From the NCBI RefSeq assembly GCF_028683095.1, contig NZ_JAJUBC010000005.1:62001-126000 (forward strand): a stretch of 64,000 nucleotides of DNA, written 5' to 3'. This document shows positions 27,945 to 38,475 of the stretch, piece after piece. The notes below the pieces were generated by a model that searched no databases, had not been told where the DNA came from, and saw only the letters and a program-made list of their open reading frames with translations. Position 1 is the stretch's first letter. Every line of letters starts with the position of its first letter. Both the position numbers and the translations under genes were made by a program. The stretch comes from Enterovibrio gelatinilyticus (GTDB lineage Bacteria > Pseudomonadota > Gammaproteobacteria > Enterobacterales > Vibrionaceae).

Positions 27945-29195
27945 TTACGCGTAAACAGGAAGACGCTTACAGATATCAAGCACTTTCGCTTTGGTTGCAT
28001 TGATAACATCTTGGTTTTCAATGTTGTCCAACACGTCACACATCCAGTTTGCGAGTTCTTTTGCATCGTCTTGAGTAAAGCCACGACGAGTGATTGCAGG
28101 AGAACCAACGCGAATGCCAGACGTCACAAACGGGCTACGAGGGTCGTTTGGCACACTGTTTTTGTTCACAGTAATGTTTGCCGCACCCAGTGCTGCATCT
28201 GCTTCTTTACCTGTGATGTCTTTGTCGATCAGATCAACCAAGAACAGGTGGTTTTCAGTGCTGTTAGAGACGATTTTGTAACCGCGCTCTTGGAACTGAG
28301 CAACCATGGCTTTTGCGTTATCAACAACACGCTGCTGGTACGCTTTGAATTCCGGCTCCATCGCTTCTTTGAATGCGACCGCTTTTGCAGCGATAACGTG
28401 CATCAAAGGACCGCCTTGACCACCAGGGAATACTGCTGAATTCAGCTTCTTGTACATGTCTTCGCCAGCGTTCGAAAGGATCAAACCGCCACGTGGACCT
28501 GCCAATGTTTTGTGCGTCGTTGTGGTAACAATGTGCGCATGTGGGATTGGTGTTGGGTAAACACCAGCAGCAATTAGGCCTGCCACGTGCGCCATATCAA
28601 CAAACAGGTAAGCGCCTGCTTTGTCAGCGATTTCACGCATACGAGCCCAATCAACGATTTGAGAGTAAGCAGAAAAACCACCGATAATCATCTTAGGTTT
28701 GTGCTCTAGCGCTAGCGCTTCCATTTCGTCATAGTTGATTTGGCCCGCTTCGTCGATACCGTAAGGAATAACGTTGTAGTGCTTACCCGAAAAGTTAACG
28801 GGTGAGCCGTGAGTCAAGTGACCACCGTGCGCCAAGCTCATACCTAAAACAGTGTCGCCTGGGTTTAGCAACGCCATGTACACTGCACTGTTCGCCTGTG
28901 AACCTGAGTGTGGTTGCACGTTCGCGTACTCTGCGCCAAACAATTCACATGCACGGTCAATCGCCAGTGCTTCGGCTTTGTCTACAAACTCACAACCGCC
29001 ATAATAACGCTTGCCCGGGTAACCTTCGGCGTATTTGTTGGTTAGCTGGGAACCTTGCGCTTCCATAACACGAGGACTGGTGTAGTTTTCTGACGCGATG
29101 AGCTCAATGTGCTCTTCCTGACGTGCTGTTTCTTCTTGAATCGCGGTAAATAGTTCCGGATCGTAATCAGCAATATTCATGTCACGCTTTAGCAT
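27945..29195 (-). CDS. glyA: Serine hydroxymethyltransferase
   Basis: GlyA interconverts serine and glycine with tetrahydrofolate and pyridoxal phosphate, the main source of one-carbon units for purine and thymidylate synthesis. The N-terminus [16 protein letters not shown] matches E. coli GlyA. The pyridoxal phosphate lysine lies in [15 protein letters not shown] (about residue 229). Length 416. A good AGGAG ribosome site precedes the ATG. A PurR operator and a MetR-like site upstream suggest the same double control known in E. coli. Confidence 0.98.
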   Translation of the reverse strand: MLKRDMNIADYDPELFTAIQEETARQEEHIELIASENYTSPRVMEAQGSQLTNKYAEGYPGKRYYGGCEFVDKAEALAIDRACELFGAEYANVQPHSGSQANSAVYMALLNPGDTVLGMSLAHGGHLTHGSPVNFSGKHYNVIPYGIDEAGQINYDEMEALALEHKPKMIIGGFSAYSQIVDWARMREIADKAGAYLFVDMAHVAGLIAAGVYPTPIPHAHIVTTTTHKTLAGPRGGLILSNAGEDMYKKLNSAVFPGGQGGPLMHVIAAKAVAFKEAMEPEFKAYQQRVVDNAKAMVAQFQERGYKIVSNSTENHLFLVDLIDKDITGKEADAALGAANITVNKNSVPNDPRSPFVTSGIRVGSPAITRRGFTQDDAKELANWMCDVLDNIENQDVINATKAKVLDICKRLPVYA

Positions 29196-29334
29196 CTGTA
29201 TCTCCTGACTCAGACAATTCCCAATGTAACCAAGTTGACCAAATGACTCGTCAAATTCAAACCATTAGGACAACCTGGTTGTAACCCCAGAATGGGTTAA
29301 TGTTGTCAATTCAATCATGTCTGTATCCATGCGG

Positions 29335-29350
29335 ACGCAAACGTTTTCGT
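29335..29350 (+). promoter_or_regulatory. PurR operator upstream of glyA
   Basis: ACGCAAACGTTTTCGT is identical to the classical E. coli PurR consensus at all 16 positions. PurR repression of glyA is established in enterobacteria. Confidence 0.88.
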
Positions 29351-29455
29351 CATGACCATCCTATCGCTGCGATTCTACAAAATTTGTTGCGCAACAGGTA
29401 GTAGCAATCACATTTTTTTTATCCGCGTAAACATGGTCATTTTTCATTCTCGCCA

Positions 29456-29468
29456 TGAATTGAATTCA
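29456..29468. promoter_or_regulatory. MetR-like site upstream of glyA
   Basis: TGAATTGAATTCA fits the MetR pattern TGAA-N5-TTCA. MetR activates glyA in E. coli. Here the site is about 260 bases from the start, so the assignment is tentative. Confidence 0.45.
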
Positions 29469-29679
29469 TTTTAACCAAAATGCTCTAGTGTAAACCCTTG
29501 ATGTTTACACTGCGTAACCAAGCGCTGACACCCTCGTAAAGCTAAGTTTCCCCTCACTCTTTTCTACTTTTTGCATAATCATTAAGATGCCCTGAATTTT
29601 GATCTGCCTTGCATGCCGCTGCGCCACTTTTGCCTTGATTCACGACATGCAGTTTTTCGTTTTCTTGGGAGTAGACACC

Positions 29680-30285
29680 TTGATCCATGCACCAAAACAT
29701 AACACTACTGAAGATTTGATTGCCATTCTGTCCGGCACATTTCTTGTTGCTCAGGGGGTGTATTTCCTTCAACAAGCAGGGCTACTTACTGGAGGGACGA
29801 CGGGTCTCGCTTTGCTCGTCACGCAATTTGTCGACCTGTCATTTGGTACGCTCTACTTTCTGTTCAATATCCCTTTTTACCTGATGGGTTGGAAGCGCTT
29901 CGGAAAAGAGTTCGCGCTTCGCAGCGTCTTTGCAGGAGGCATGGTGTCACTTATCGTTGACCATATCGCTCGCGTATTCACTATTGAGTGGCTGTCGCCT
30001 ATGTATTGCGGGCTCATTGGTGGGTTGCTAATGGGCGTGGGCATGCTGATGATTTTCCGCCACAATGCCAGCTTAGGTGGCTTCAATGTGCTGGCACTAA
30101 TCTGTCAAGATAGATTTGGCGTGAGAGCCGGTAATGTTCAAATGGCGATTGATATTACGATTTTACTCGCGTCTTTCTTCTTCGTATCACCATGGTTGCT
30201 GGTATGTTCGGTGCTGGGAGCGTTTGTGTTGAATCTAGTGCTCACCATGAATCACAGACCTGATCGCTATGTGGTGTGTTACTGA
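29680..30285 (+). CDS. YitT-family (DUF161-type) membrane protein
   Basis: Integral membrane protein of unknown function with five to six hydrophobic helices and the glycine-rich signature LLTGGTTGLALL (near residue 36), plus GGLLMGVGMLMIFRHNASLGGFN in the second half. I prefer the TTG start at 29680 because GGGAG lies 7 bases upstream; an in-frame ATG at 29647 would add 11 residues with no clear ribosome site. Divergent from glyA, convergent with glnB. Confidence 0.8.
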   Translation: MIHAPKHNTTEDLIAILSGTFLVAQGVYFLQQAGLLTGGTTGLALLVTQFVDLSFGTLYFLFNIPFYLMGWKRFGKEFALRSVFAGGMVSLIVDHIARVFTIEWLSPMYCGLIGGLLMGVGMLMIFRHNASLGGFNVLALICQDRFGVRAGNVQMAIDITILLASFFFVSPWLLVCSVLGAFVLNLVLTMNHRPDRYVVCY

Positions 30286-30330
30286 GCATTCGTCGTAAAA
30301 TTGATAGCAAAAATCTGATTGATAAAACAA

Positions 30331-30355
30331 CAAAGCCTCCCAAAGGGAGGCTTTG
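30331..30355. terminator. Terminator between the YitT-family gene and glnB
   Basis: Stem AAAGCCTCC / GGGAGGCTTT with a short loop. T-runs are weak on both strands, but the position between convergent stops supports termination. Confidence 0.78.
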
Positions 30356-30372
30356 TATTCCAAGAAAGTCGA

Positions 30373-30711
<339 letters not shown>

Positions 30712-30835
30712 TTAGCATTCCCTTTAAATTCCCGCTTTAAGTTTTACCAAAGCGTTAGCGTCAATGTTTTCATTGTAACTCGACCCTACCTGCTTCGCGT
30801 AATTTTCGCGTCGCTTTTCGCTAAAAATGAGCAGG

Positions 30836-31273
30836 TTAAATCAGTGATTTTTTCCATTGCGTCGTTTTGGCACTCTCACACGCAAACGGCGATTGGTAAC
30901 CAGAATGCGCTAATAGCGCTTGCATGGGTTTACGTCCGATCACCGCACCACAATCCACTTTCAGTTCATGGGTGACTGTCGCGGCATAGGCTTCTAGCGC
31001 GTTGAGCAGTGTCTTACCTATACCTTGAAGGCGAGAATCTTGGTCGACTTCGAGCAATGTAATGGTCGCATCATTGACCATAATGCCGTTGTGGCGCTTT
31101 TCATGCTTCAAAACAGCCACGGCAACAGGTTTACCGTCTTTCTCGGCCACCAGCACGGGTAATTCATGATCGCTTGACGCATCTGCCAAAACAGATAAAG
31201 AAGGAAAACGGGCTTGAAGGGTTTCTGGAACCTGCCCTGTTGGAATAAGCGTTAAGCTAATTGCACTGTCCAT
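30836..31273 (-). CDS. GNAT-family acetyltransferase
   Basis: Small cytoplasmic N-acetyltransferase of unknown substrate. The acetyl-CoA loop is visible as LEVDQDSRLQGIGKTLLNALE (about residues 75-95), preceded by the strand AVAVLKHEKRHNGIMVND. The second ATG (31273) is chosen because GGAG lies 8 bases upstream; the first ATG is too close. Length 145. It stands alone between glnB and purL. Confidence 0.82.
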   Translation of the reverse strand: MDSAISLTLIPTGQVPETLQARFPSLSVLADASSDHELPVLVAEKDGKPVAVAVLKHEKRHNGIMVNDATITLLEVDQDSRLQGIGKTLLNALEAYAATVTHELKVDCGAVIGRKPMQALLAHSGYQSPFACESAKTTQWKKSLI

Positions 31274-31373
31274 TTGCATATCTCCATACGTTATATGCCC
31301 AAACCGGCGGCCTTAACTCGATCGAGCACAACCGCGTTACTTTACCCTCTCGTCATTACCGCATGCAATGAGA

Positions 31374-31402
31374 TAAAAAAACCGCTACCCGAAGGTAGCG
31401 GC
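31374..31402 (-). terminator. Terminator of purL
   Basis: On the minus strand GCCGCTACC / GGTAGCGG with a TTCG loop is followed by seven thymines, 41 bases past the purL stop. Confidence 0.92.
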
Positions 31403-31442
31403 TTGTGTCACAAGTTTGGCAATTAGCGCGATATGGTGACCA

Positions 31443-34400
31443 TTAACCTAGCGTGACACGTGCATTGCGGAACATGCGCATCCATGGGCTATCTTCGCCC
31501 CAGCTCTCTGGGTGCCATGAGTTTGCCACGGTACGGAATACACGCTCAGGGTGAGGCATCATGATAGTCACACGACCGTCTGTGGTCGTTAGACCTGTGA
31601 TGCCGTTTGGCGAACCGTTCGGGTTAGATGGGTAAGATTCCGTCACTTTGCCGAAGTTATCTAAGTAACGCAGTGCCACTGCGCCTGACTGTTCAATCGC
31701 AGCAAGGTGCTCAGCATTGCGCACTTCCACACGGCCTTCACCATGAGAAACCGCGATAGGCATACGAGAACCTGCCATGCCACCAAGGAACAATGATGGG
31801 TTTTCTTGCACTTCTACCAAGCTGAAACGCGCTTCAAAACGCTCAGATTCGTTGCGCACAAAGCGTGGCCACAAATCTGCACCCGGGATCAGGTCATGAA
31901 GGTTCGACAGCATCTGACAACCATTACATACACCCAGCGCAAAGGAGTCGCCACGGTGGAAGAAACTCTCAAATTGGTCACGCGCCATGTCGTTAAACAG
32001 GATGGATTTCGCCCAACCTTCACCCGCGCCCAATACGTCACCGTAAGAGAAGCCGCCACATGCCACAAGGCCGTTGAAGCCTTCCAACGTCACGTTGCCG
32101 CTCAGTACGTCGCTCATGTGGACGTCTTTCGCATCAAAGCCAGCGCGGTCAAATGCCGCTGCCATTTCAACGTGTGAGTTAACGCCTTGCTCACGCAAAA
32201 TCGCCATTTGAGGACGTGCACCCGTTGCGATGAACGGTGCAGCAACATCTTCTTGCACGTCAAACGATAACGCTGCGCTCAAACCTGGGTCAGTGACATC
32301 TTTCTTCGCCGCAAACTCTTGGTCTGCACAGCTTGGGTTGTCACGCATTGCTTGCATTTTGTGGGTCGTTTCCGCCCAGATAGTGCGAAGTTCAGTGCGG
32401 TTTTGCTCCAGCACCAAATCATCACCATTCCAAATGCGAACCGTATCTTCATCGCTCAGCGTACCAATAACATGGGTACACGCTTCTAAGCCGTGCGCTG
32501 CCAAGGTCGATTGAACTGCATCCAAATCTTCAGTGCGAACTTGAACAACCGCGCCCAACTCTTCATTGAACAGAGCTGCAATCTCGTCATCACACTCGCC
32601 AGTGGCAGACAGGGTATTGATGTCCACTTCAAGGCCAACGTGACCAGCAAACGCCATTTCTGCCAAAGTGACATAAAGGCCACCGTCGCCACGGTCGTGG
32701 TAAGCCAATAGCTTCTCGTCACGTACCAAAGTTTGCATGGCATTGAAGAAGCCTTTCAGTAATTCAGGGCTATCAACATCTGCAGGCTTGTCACCCAACT
32801 GTTTGTAAACCTGTGCCAGTGCGGTTGCGCCGAGACGATTTTGGCCTTGACCAAGGTCGACCAACACCAATGCGCTCTCGCCTTTGTCGGTTCGAAGTTG
32901 AGGCGTCACCGTTTTACGTACATCTTCAACACGGCCGAATGCCGTGATCACCAAAGAAAGTGGTGATGTATTTTCTTTCTGCTCGCCATCTTGCTCCCAA
33001 CGGGTTTTCATCGACATCGAGTCTTTACCCACTGGAATCGTCAAATCAAGCGCAGGACACAACTCTTCACCGATCGCTTTCACGGCTTCGTAGAGGCCTG
33101 CATCTTCGCCCGGGTGACCCGCCGCTGCCATCCAGTTAGCTGAAAGGTTAATCCGTTTCAGGTCACCAATGTCAGAACATGCGATGTTAGTCAGTGACTC
33201 TGCCACTGCCAAACGTGCCGATGCAGCGAAATCAAGCAGAGCAACTGGCGTACGCTCACCCATAGACATCGCTTCGCCGTGGTACGTGTCATAACTCGCT
33301 GCCGTAACCGCACAGTTAGCGACAGGAACCTGCCAAGGGCCCACCATTTGGTCACGCGCAACTAAGCCCGTTACCGTGCGGTCACCGATAGTGATAAGGA
33401 AGGTTTTCTCTGCCACAGAAGGCAGACGCAATACGCGAAGTGACGCGTCTTCAACCGAGATACCTGTCCGGTCGATCGCTTTGCCTTCCACTTTCTGCGT
33501 TTGTACGTCGCGGTGCATTTTCGGTGGTTTACCCAACAACACGTCTAGCGGCATGTCGATAGGTGTGTTCTCAAAATGCTCATCTTCAAGGGTTAAGTGA
33601 CGCTCTTCTGTCGCTTCACCTACAACGGCATACGGTGCGCGCTCACGCTTACAAATCGCATCGAACACCGCCATGTTTTCTGGCGCAACCGCCATCACAT
33701 AGCGTTCTTGGGATTCGTTACACCAAATTTCTAGCGGGCTCATGCCTGGCTCGTCATTCGGTACATCACGTAGCTGGAATTTACCGCCACGCTCGCCGTC
33801 ATCAACCAATTCTGGCAATGCGTTAGAAATACCGCCCGCACCCACATCGTGAATAAAGGCGATAGGGTTGTTTTCACCCAACTGCCAACAACGGTCGATC
33901 ACTTCCTGACAACGGCGTTCCATTTCAGGGTTTTCACGTTGTACCGAGGCAAAATCGAGGTCTTCTGCTGACTGACCCGACGCCATTGACGAGGCTGCGC
34001 CGCCGCCAAGACCGATGTTCATTGCAGGGCCGCCAAGCACGATAAGCTTTGCGCCAACCGGAATTTCTTTCTTCTGTACGTGTTGCTCGCGAATGTTACC
34101 CATGCCGCCAGCAATCATGATTGGCTTATGGTAGCCACGTACTTCTTCACCGTTATGCGAAGTGACTTTTTCTTCGTAAGTACGGAAGTAGCCCAACAGG
34201 TTCGGACGACCAAATTCGTTATTAAATGCCGCGCCACCCAGAGGGCCTTCCAGCATGATGTCCAACGCATTCACGATACGGTCAGGTTTGCCGAAATCTG
34301 TTTCCCAAGGCTGTTCAAAACCCGGAATGCGAAGGTTCGATACCGTAAAGCCAACCAAACCTGCTTTGGGTTTGCCACCAATACCGGTTGCGCCTTCATC

Positions 34401-35351
34401 GCGGATTTCACCGCCAGAGCCTGTAGAAGCGCCTGGCCACGGAGAAATCGCCGTTGGGTGGTTGTGTGTTTCGACTTTCATCAGGATGTGTGCCGCTTCC
34501 TGATGGTAGTTATATTGGCGAGATTCAGGGTTCGGGAAGAAACGACCTACCTCAGAGCCCTTCATAACAGCGGCGTTGTCTTTGTATGCCGACAACACGT
34601 TTTCACTGTTGTGCTCAAACGTATTTTTGATCATCTTGAACAGGCTCTTGTCCTGATCAACACCATCGATCGTCCAATCCGCGTTGAAGATCTTATGACG
34701 GCAGTGCTCAGAGTTCGCTTGAGCAAACATCATCAATTCGATGTCATTCGGGTTACGACCCAGTTTGATGAAGCTTTCCACCAAGTAATCAATTTCATCG
34801 TCTGCAAGCGCAAGGCCCAGTTCCACGTTTGCGGAAACTAAAGCTTCGCGACCACCATCAAGTACATCAACGGCTTTCACGGGTGCAGGCGTCGCTTCAA
34901 TGAACAGAGCAGAGGCGTCTGCCATATCAGCAAAAACCACTTCCATCATGCGGTCGTGAAGTAACCCAACCAGTGTATTTGTTTGCACATCGGTCAGTGC
35001 AGCAGATAGCTCAACGTAGTATGCCGTGCCGCGCTCAAGACGCTTGATTTGGTTTAATCCGCAGTTATGCGCAATATCGGTCGCTTTAGAGGACCAAGGA
35101 GAAATGGTGCCGGGACGTGGCGTAACAAGAATCAATGTTCCTGTTGGTGCATGTTCAGCGATGGTTGGTCCATAAGTTAGAAGGCGAGCCAACTTTTGTT
35201 GCTCATCTTCACTCAATGGCGCGCTGATATCAGCGAAATGGGTATACTCTGCATAGAGGCCAGTAACAGGCAAATCATTCGCCTGACAGCTTTCTAAAAG
35301 TTTATTGACTCGAAAATCGGACAGAGCGGGGGAACCACGCAAAATTTCCAT
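31443..35351 (-). CDS. purL: Phosphoribosylformylglycinamidine synthase (FGAM synthase)
   Basis: PurL converts FGAR to FGAM with ATP and glutamine in purine synthesis. This is the large single-chain form (1302 residues) of gammaproteobacteria: N-terminal PurS-like domain, linker, two FGAM synthase halves ([22 protein letters not shown] in the first), and a C-terminal glutamine amidotransferase with catalytic cysteine in GVCNGCQM. The start is the ATG giving [15 protein letters not shown]; 24 upstream in-frame residues are not family sequence. A PurR box lies about 170 bases upstream. Confidence 0.97.
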   Translation of the reverse strand: MEILRGSPALSDFRVNKLLESCQANDLPVTGLYAEYTHFADISAPLSEDEQQKLARLLTYGPTIAEHAPTGTLILVTPRPGTISPWSSKATDIAHNCGLNQIKRLERGTAYYVELSAALTDVQTNTLVGLLHDRMMEVVFADMADASALFIEATPAPVKAVDVLDGGREALVSANVELGLALADDEIDYLVESFIKLGRNPNDIELMMFAQANSEHCRHKIFNADWTIDGVDQDKSLFKMIKNTFEHNSENVLSAYKDNAAVMKGSEVGRFFPNPESRQYNYHQEAAHILMKVETHNHPTAISPWPGASTGSGGEIRDEGATGIGGKPKAGLVGFTVSNLRIPGFEQPWETDFGKPDRIVNALDIMLEGPLGGAAFNNEFGRPNLLGYFRTYEEKVTSHNGEEVRGYHKPIMIAGGMGNIREQHVQKKEIPVGAKLIVLGGPAMNIGLGGGAASSMASGQSAEDLDFASVQRENPEMERRCQEVIDRCWQLGENNPIAFIHDVGAGGISNALPELVDDGERGGKFQLRDVPNDEPGMSPLEIWCNESQERYVMAVAPENMAVFDAICKRERAPYAVVGEATEERHLTLEDEHFENTPIDMPLDVLLGKPPKMHRDVQTQKVEGKAIDRTGISVEDASLRVLRLPSVAEKTFLITIGDRTVTGLVARDQMVGPWQVPVANCAVTAASYDTYHGEAMSMGERTPVALLDFAASARLAVAESLTNIACSDIGDLKRINLSANWMAAAGHPGEDAGLYEAVKAIGEELCPALDLTIPVGKDSMSMKTRWEQDGEQKENTSPLSLVITAFGRVEDVRKTVTPQLRTDKGESALVLVDLGQGQNRLGATALAQVYKQLGDKPADVDSPELLKGFFNAMQTLVRDEKLLAYHDRGDGGLYVTLAEMAFAGHVGLEVDINTLSATGECDDEIAALFNEELGAVVQVRTEDLDAVQSTLAAHGLEACTHVIGTLSDEDTVRIWNGDDLVLEQNRTELRTIWAETTHKMQAMRDNPSCADQEFAAKKDVTDPGLSAALSFDVQEDVAAPFIATGARPQMAILREQGVNSHVEMAAAFDRAGFDAKDVHMSDVLSGNVTLEGFNGLVACGGFSYGDVLGAGEGWAKSILFNDMARDQFESFFHRGDSFALGVCNGCQMLSNLHDLIPGADLWPRFVRNESERFEARFSLVEVQENPSLFLGGMAGSRMPIAVSHGEGRVEVRNAEHLAAIEQSGAVALRYLDNFGKVTESYPSNPNGSPNGITGLTTTDGRVTIMMPHPERVFRTVANSWHPESWGEDSPWMRMFRNARVTLG

Positions 35352-35516
35352 GTGCGTACGTCTCTCGGTTAGCGGTGGATTAAAGTGACATTGACCTAAC
35401 CCCATGATTAGTCCTGCTAACATTCATGGAAAAGCTACGTCGATACCACTTTTGAGCCTCTAACAAGGTCTTCGGGGCGGTATTATAGGGTAAAAAGGTG
35501 AGCGACGTAACACCTG

Positions 35517-35532
35517 ACGCAACCGTTTGCGT
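35517..35532 (+). promoter_or_regulatory. PurR operator upstream of purL
   Basis: ACGCAACCGTTTGCGT differs from a perfect PurR palindrome at one base. It lies in the purL-mltF divergent gap, as expected for purine repression of purL. Confidence 0.85.
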
Positions 35533-35662
35533 AACTTTTTTTCATCGGCGATGTCTGGCACTATTACCCGTCGAAATCTAGGTAACCCATCCAGCATAAC
35601 TTTATGCGGGATGACTCCTTTGATATAACAGTTGGTAATCAACTAAGAATGAGCATAACTTT

Positions 35663-37204
35663 TTGAACGCAAACGCTGTAAAACGATCCTATCAACTCCT
35701 TATCAGCACCCTGCTCGTGCTCTTTCTGTCCGGTTGTGAATGGACATATGACGACAGGACGGAACTAGAGAAAATTCGTGATAGCGGCGTATTGCGAGTC
35801 GGCACTCTGAACAACCAACTTTCTTACTATATCGGTCCTGATGGCCCGACAGGTCTAGATTTCGAGCTTGCTTCACAATTTGCGCAAAGCCTCGGTGTAA
35901 AACTTGAAATGCAACCAGCCTATACGCTGTCTGGGTTATTTCCAGCCTTGGAGCGCGGTGATGTTGATATCATTGCAGCAGGCCTTACCATCACCAAATC
36001 GCGCCTCGAACGCTTTCGCCCAGGTCCTTCTTATTACTATGTCAGTCAACAGTTGGTGTACAAAAAAGGTCATTGGCGTCCACGAAATTTATCTGAGCTC
36101 AACAAAGATGGCGCTCGCGTCGCGGTGGTAGAAGATTCCAGCCATTCTCTGACTCTTCAATCTATTCAACGTGAATATCCAGACATGATCTGGGAAAGCG
36201 AGAAAGATACAGATGACGACGAACTGCTAAAGCAAGTTGCGGATGGCCAACTTGATTTCACGATTGCAGACTCTGTCGATATTGCGCTGATCCAGCGTAT
36301 TCATCCTGAAATCACCGTGGCCCTAGAGTTGACTGAAGACGAACCTGTCGCGTGGTTTATGAAGAAATCACAAGATGACAGCGTTTACGCACTGATGATT
36401 GAATTCTTTGGCAAAAAGACACAAAGCGGTGAATTGGCAGCATTAGAAGAAAAGTATTTCGGTCATATAGACAGCTTCGATTATGTCGATACCCGCGCAT
36501 TTTTGCGTGCCATCGACAACAAACTGCCGCAGTGGGAGCCACTGTTTAAGAAATACGCTGACCAGTTTGATTGGCGCTTGTTGGCTGCACTCTCTTACCA
36601 AGAGTCGCATTGGAACCCGAAAGCGGTTTCACCGACAGGTGTTCGCGGCATGATGATGTTAACCCTACCGACAGCAAAGTCAGTCGGCGTTAAAAATCGT
36701 CTTGATCCCGAGCAGAGCATTCGCGGGGGCGCAGAGTATCTTCACAAAATGCTGCTTCGTGTGCCAGACAGTGTGAATGAGAACGAGAAAATTTGGTATG
36801 CGCTAGCATCATACAACATCGGTTTTGGCCATATGATGGACGCACGTCGATTAACCAAAGCACAAGGCGGTAACCCCGATTCTTGGGCTGATGTGAAACA
36901 GCGCTTACCGCTGCTTGCCAAGCGCCAATACCATACTCAAACACGCTATGGATATGCACGAGGCTATGAAGCCTTGAGCTATGTAGAAAATATCCGTCGC
37001 TACTATCAAAGCATCGTAGGCTACGAGCAAGATCAAGCCCAAGCCATTGCCGCTGAGCAAGCTGATGATCTCGAAGGCCTGCAAACCATTAATGTTGAAA
37101 TGGTTGAAGAGGAAGAAGGCGAAGGTCAATCAGACGCTGAGGACGCAGAAAACCAAACTGACGAATCTATATCCGCTGATGAAGCATCAACGGCTAAGTC
37201 ATAA
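35663..37204 (+). CDS. mltF: Membrane-bound lytic murein transglycosylase F
   Basis: MltF cleaves peptidoglycan to anhydro-muropeptides, the substrates imported by AmpG. Domains: lipoprotein-type signal with cysteine in FLSGCEW (about residue 25), a periplasmic solute-binding-like domain (45-265), then a lysozyme-like catalytic domain with the glutamate in YQESHWNPKA at residue 314, the position of E. coli MltF. An acidic low-complexity tail (about 470-513) follows. The start is TTG at 35663; no better ATG is in frame. Divergent from purL as in E. coli. Confidence 0.94.
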   Translation: MNANAVKRSYQLLISTLLVLFLSGCEWTYDDRTELEKIRDSGVLRVGTLNNQLSYYIGPDGPTGLDFELASQFAQSLGVKLEMQPAYTLSGLFPALERGDVDIIAAGLTITKSRLERFRPGPSYYYVSQQLVYKKGHWRPRNLSELNKDGARVAVVEDSSHSLTLQSIQREYPDMIWESEKDTDDDELLKQVADGQLDFTIADSVDIALIQRIHPEITVALELTEDEPVAWFMKKSQDDSVYALMIEFFGKKTQSGELAALEEKYFGHIDSFDYVDTRAFLRAIDNKLPQWEPLFKKYADQFDWRLLAALSYQESHWNPKAVSPTGVRGMMMLTLPTAKSVGVKNRLDPEQSIRGGAEYLHKMLLRVPDSVNENEKIWYALASYNIGFGHMMDARRLTKAQGGNPDSWADVKQRLPLLAKRQYHTQTRYGYARGYEALSYVENIRRYYQSIVGYEQDQAQAIAAEQADDLEGLQTINVEMVEEEEGEGQSDAEDAENQTDESISADEASTAKS

Positions 37205-37232
37205 TATTACATTCAATTCACCTGACGATATA

Positions 37233-37308
37233 TATACCCAATCAACCTGAAGATGCTCGATTTCAGTAAACCTCGCTGAATCCTGCATCTTCAGATTGTT
37301 TGGGTATA
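37233..37308. repeat. Short TATACCCAA palindromic element
   Basis: A 76-bp element with near-perfect terminal inverted repeats: left TATACCCAATCAACCTGAAG and right, read in reverse complement, TATACCCAAACAATCTGAAG, each continuing into ATGC. Related to 63017-63228 (longer) and to the partial copies at 14951 and 44483. Located just downstream of mltF. Confidence 0.8.
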
Positions 37309-37418
37309 AAAAGCATGTTGGCAAAGGTTATTTGGTATAAACCTTGATACAACGTCGACAAAGAATTTGTCATAGAGTGTTCATAATGGCAGGTTATAAC
37401 ATCAGTGTGAGAGACAAA

Positions 37419-37445
37419 AAACGCAGCAATGGCTGCGTTTTTCTT
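37419..37445 (+). terminator. Terminator-like hairpin directly before the 53-residue ORF
   Basis: Stem AAAAACGCAGC / GCTGCGTTTTT with a 4-base loop and T-tract, ending about 18 bases before the small gene's ATG. It may end the mltF transcript or act as an attenuator for the small gene. Confidence 0.8.
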
Positions 37446-37462
37446 AACAAGGAATTGAATAT

Positions 37463-38475
<1,013 letters not shown>

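Larger units (their letters stand above)
29196..29679. other. Divergent regulatory region between glyA and the YitT-family gene
   Basis: Nearly 500 bases with no gene. It holds a consensus PurR operator (29335-29350), a MetR-like palindrome (29456-29468), imperfect inverted repeats around 29240-29300 in the presumed glyA leader, and the start region of the plus-strand membrane protein. Confidence 0.65.

Noticed and set aside
29196-29334. Glycine riboswitch in the glyA leader
   Set aside because: Only imperfect repeats are visible; no tandem glycine aptamer pattern could be recognised.
34080-34841. 253-codon plus-strand ORF opposite purL
   Set aside because: Antisense shadow of a certain gene; cysteine/histidine/arginine-rich composition typical of reversed codons.
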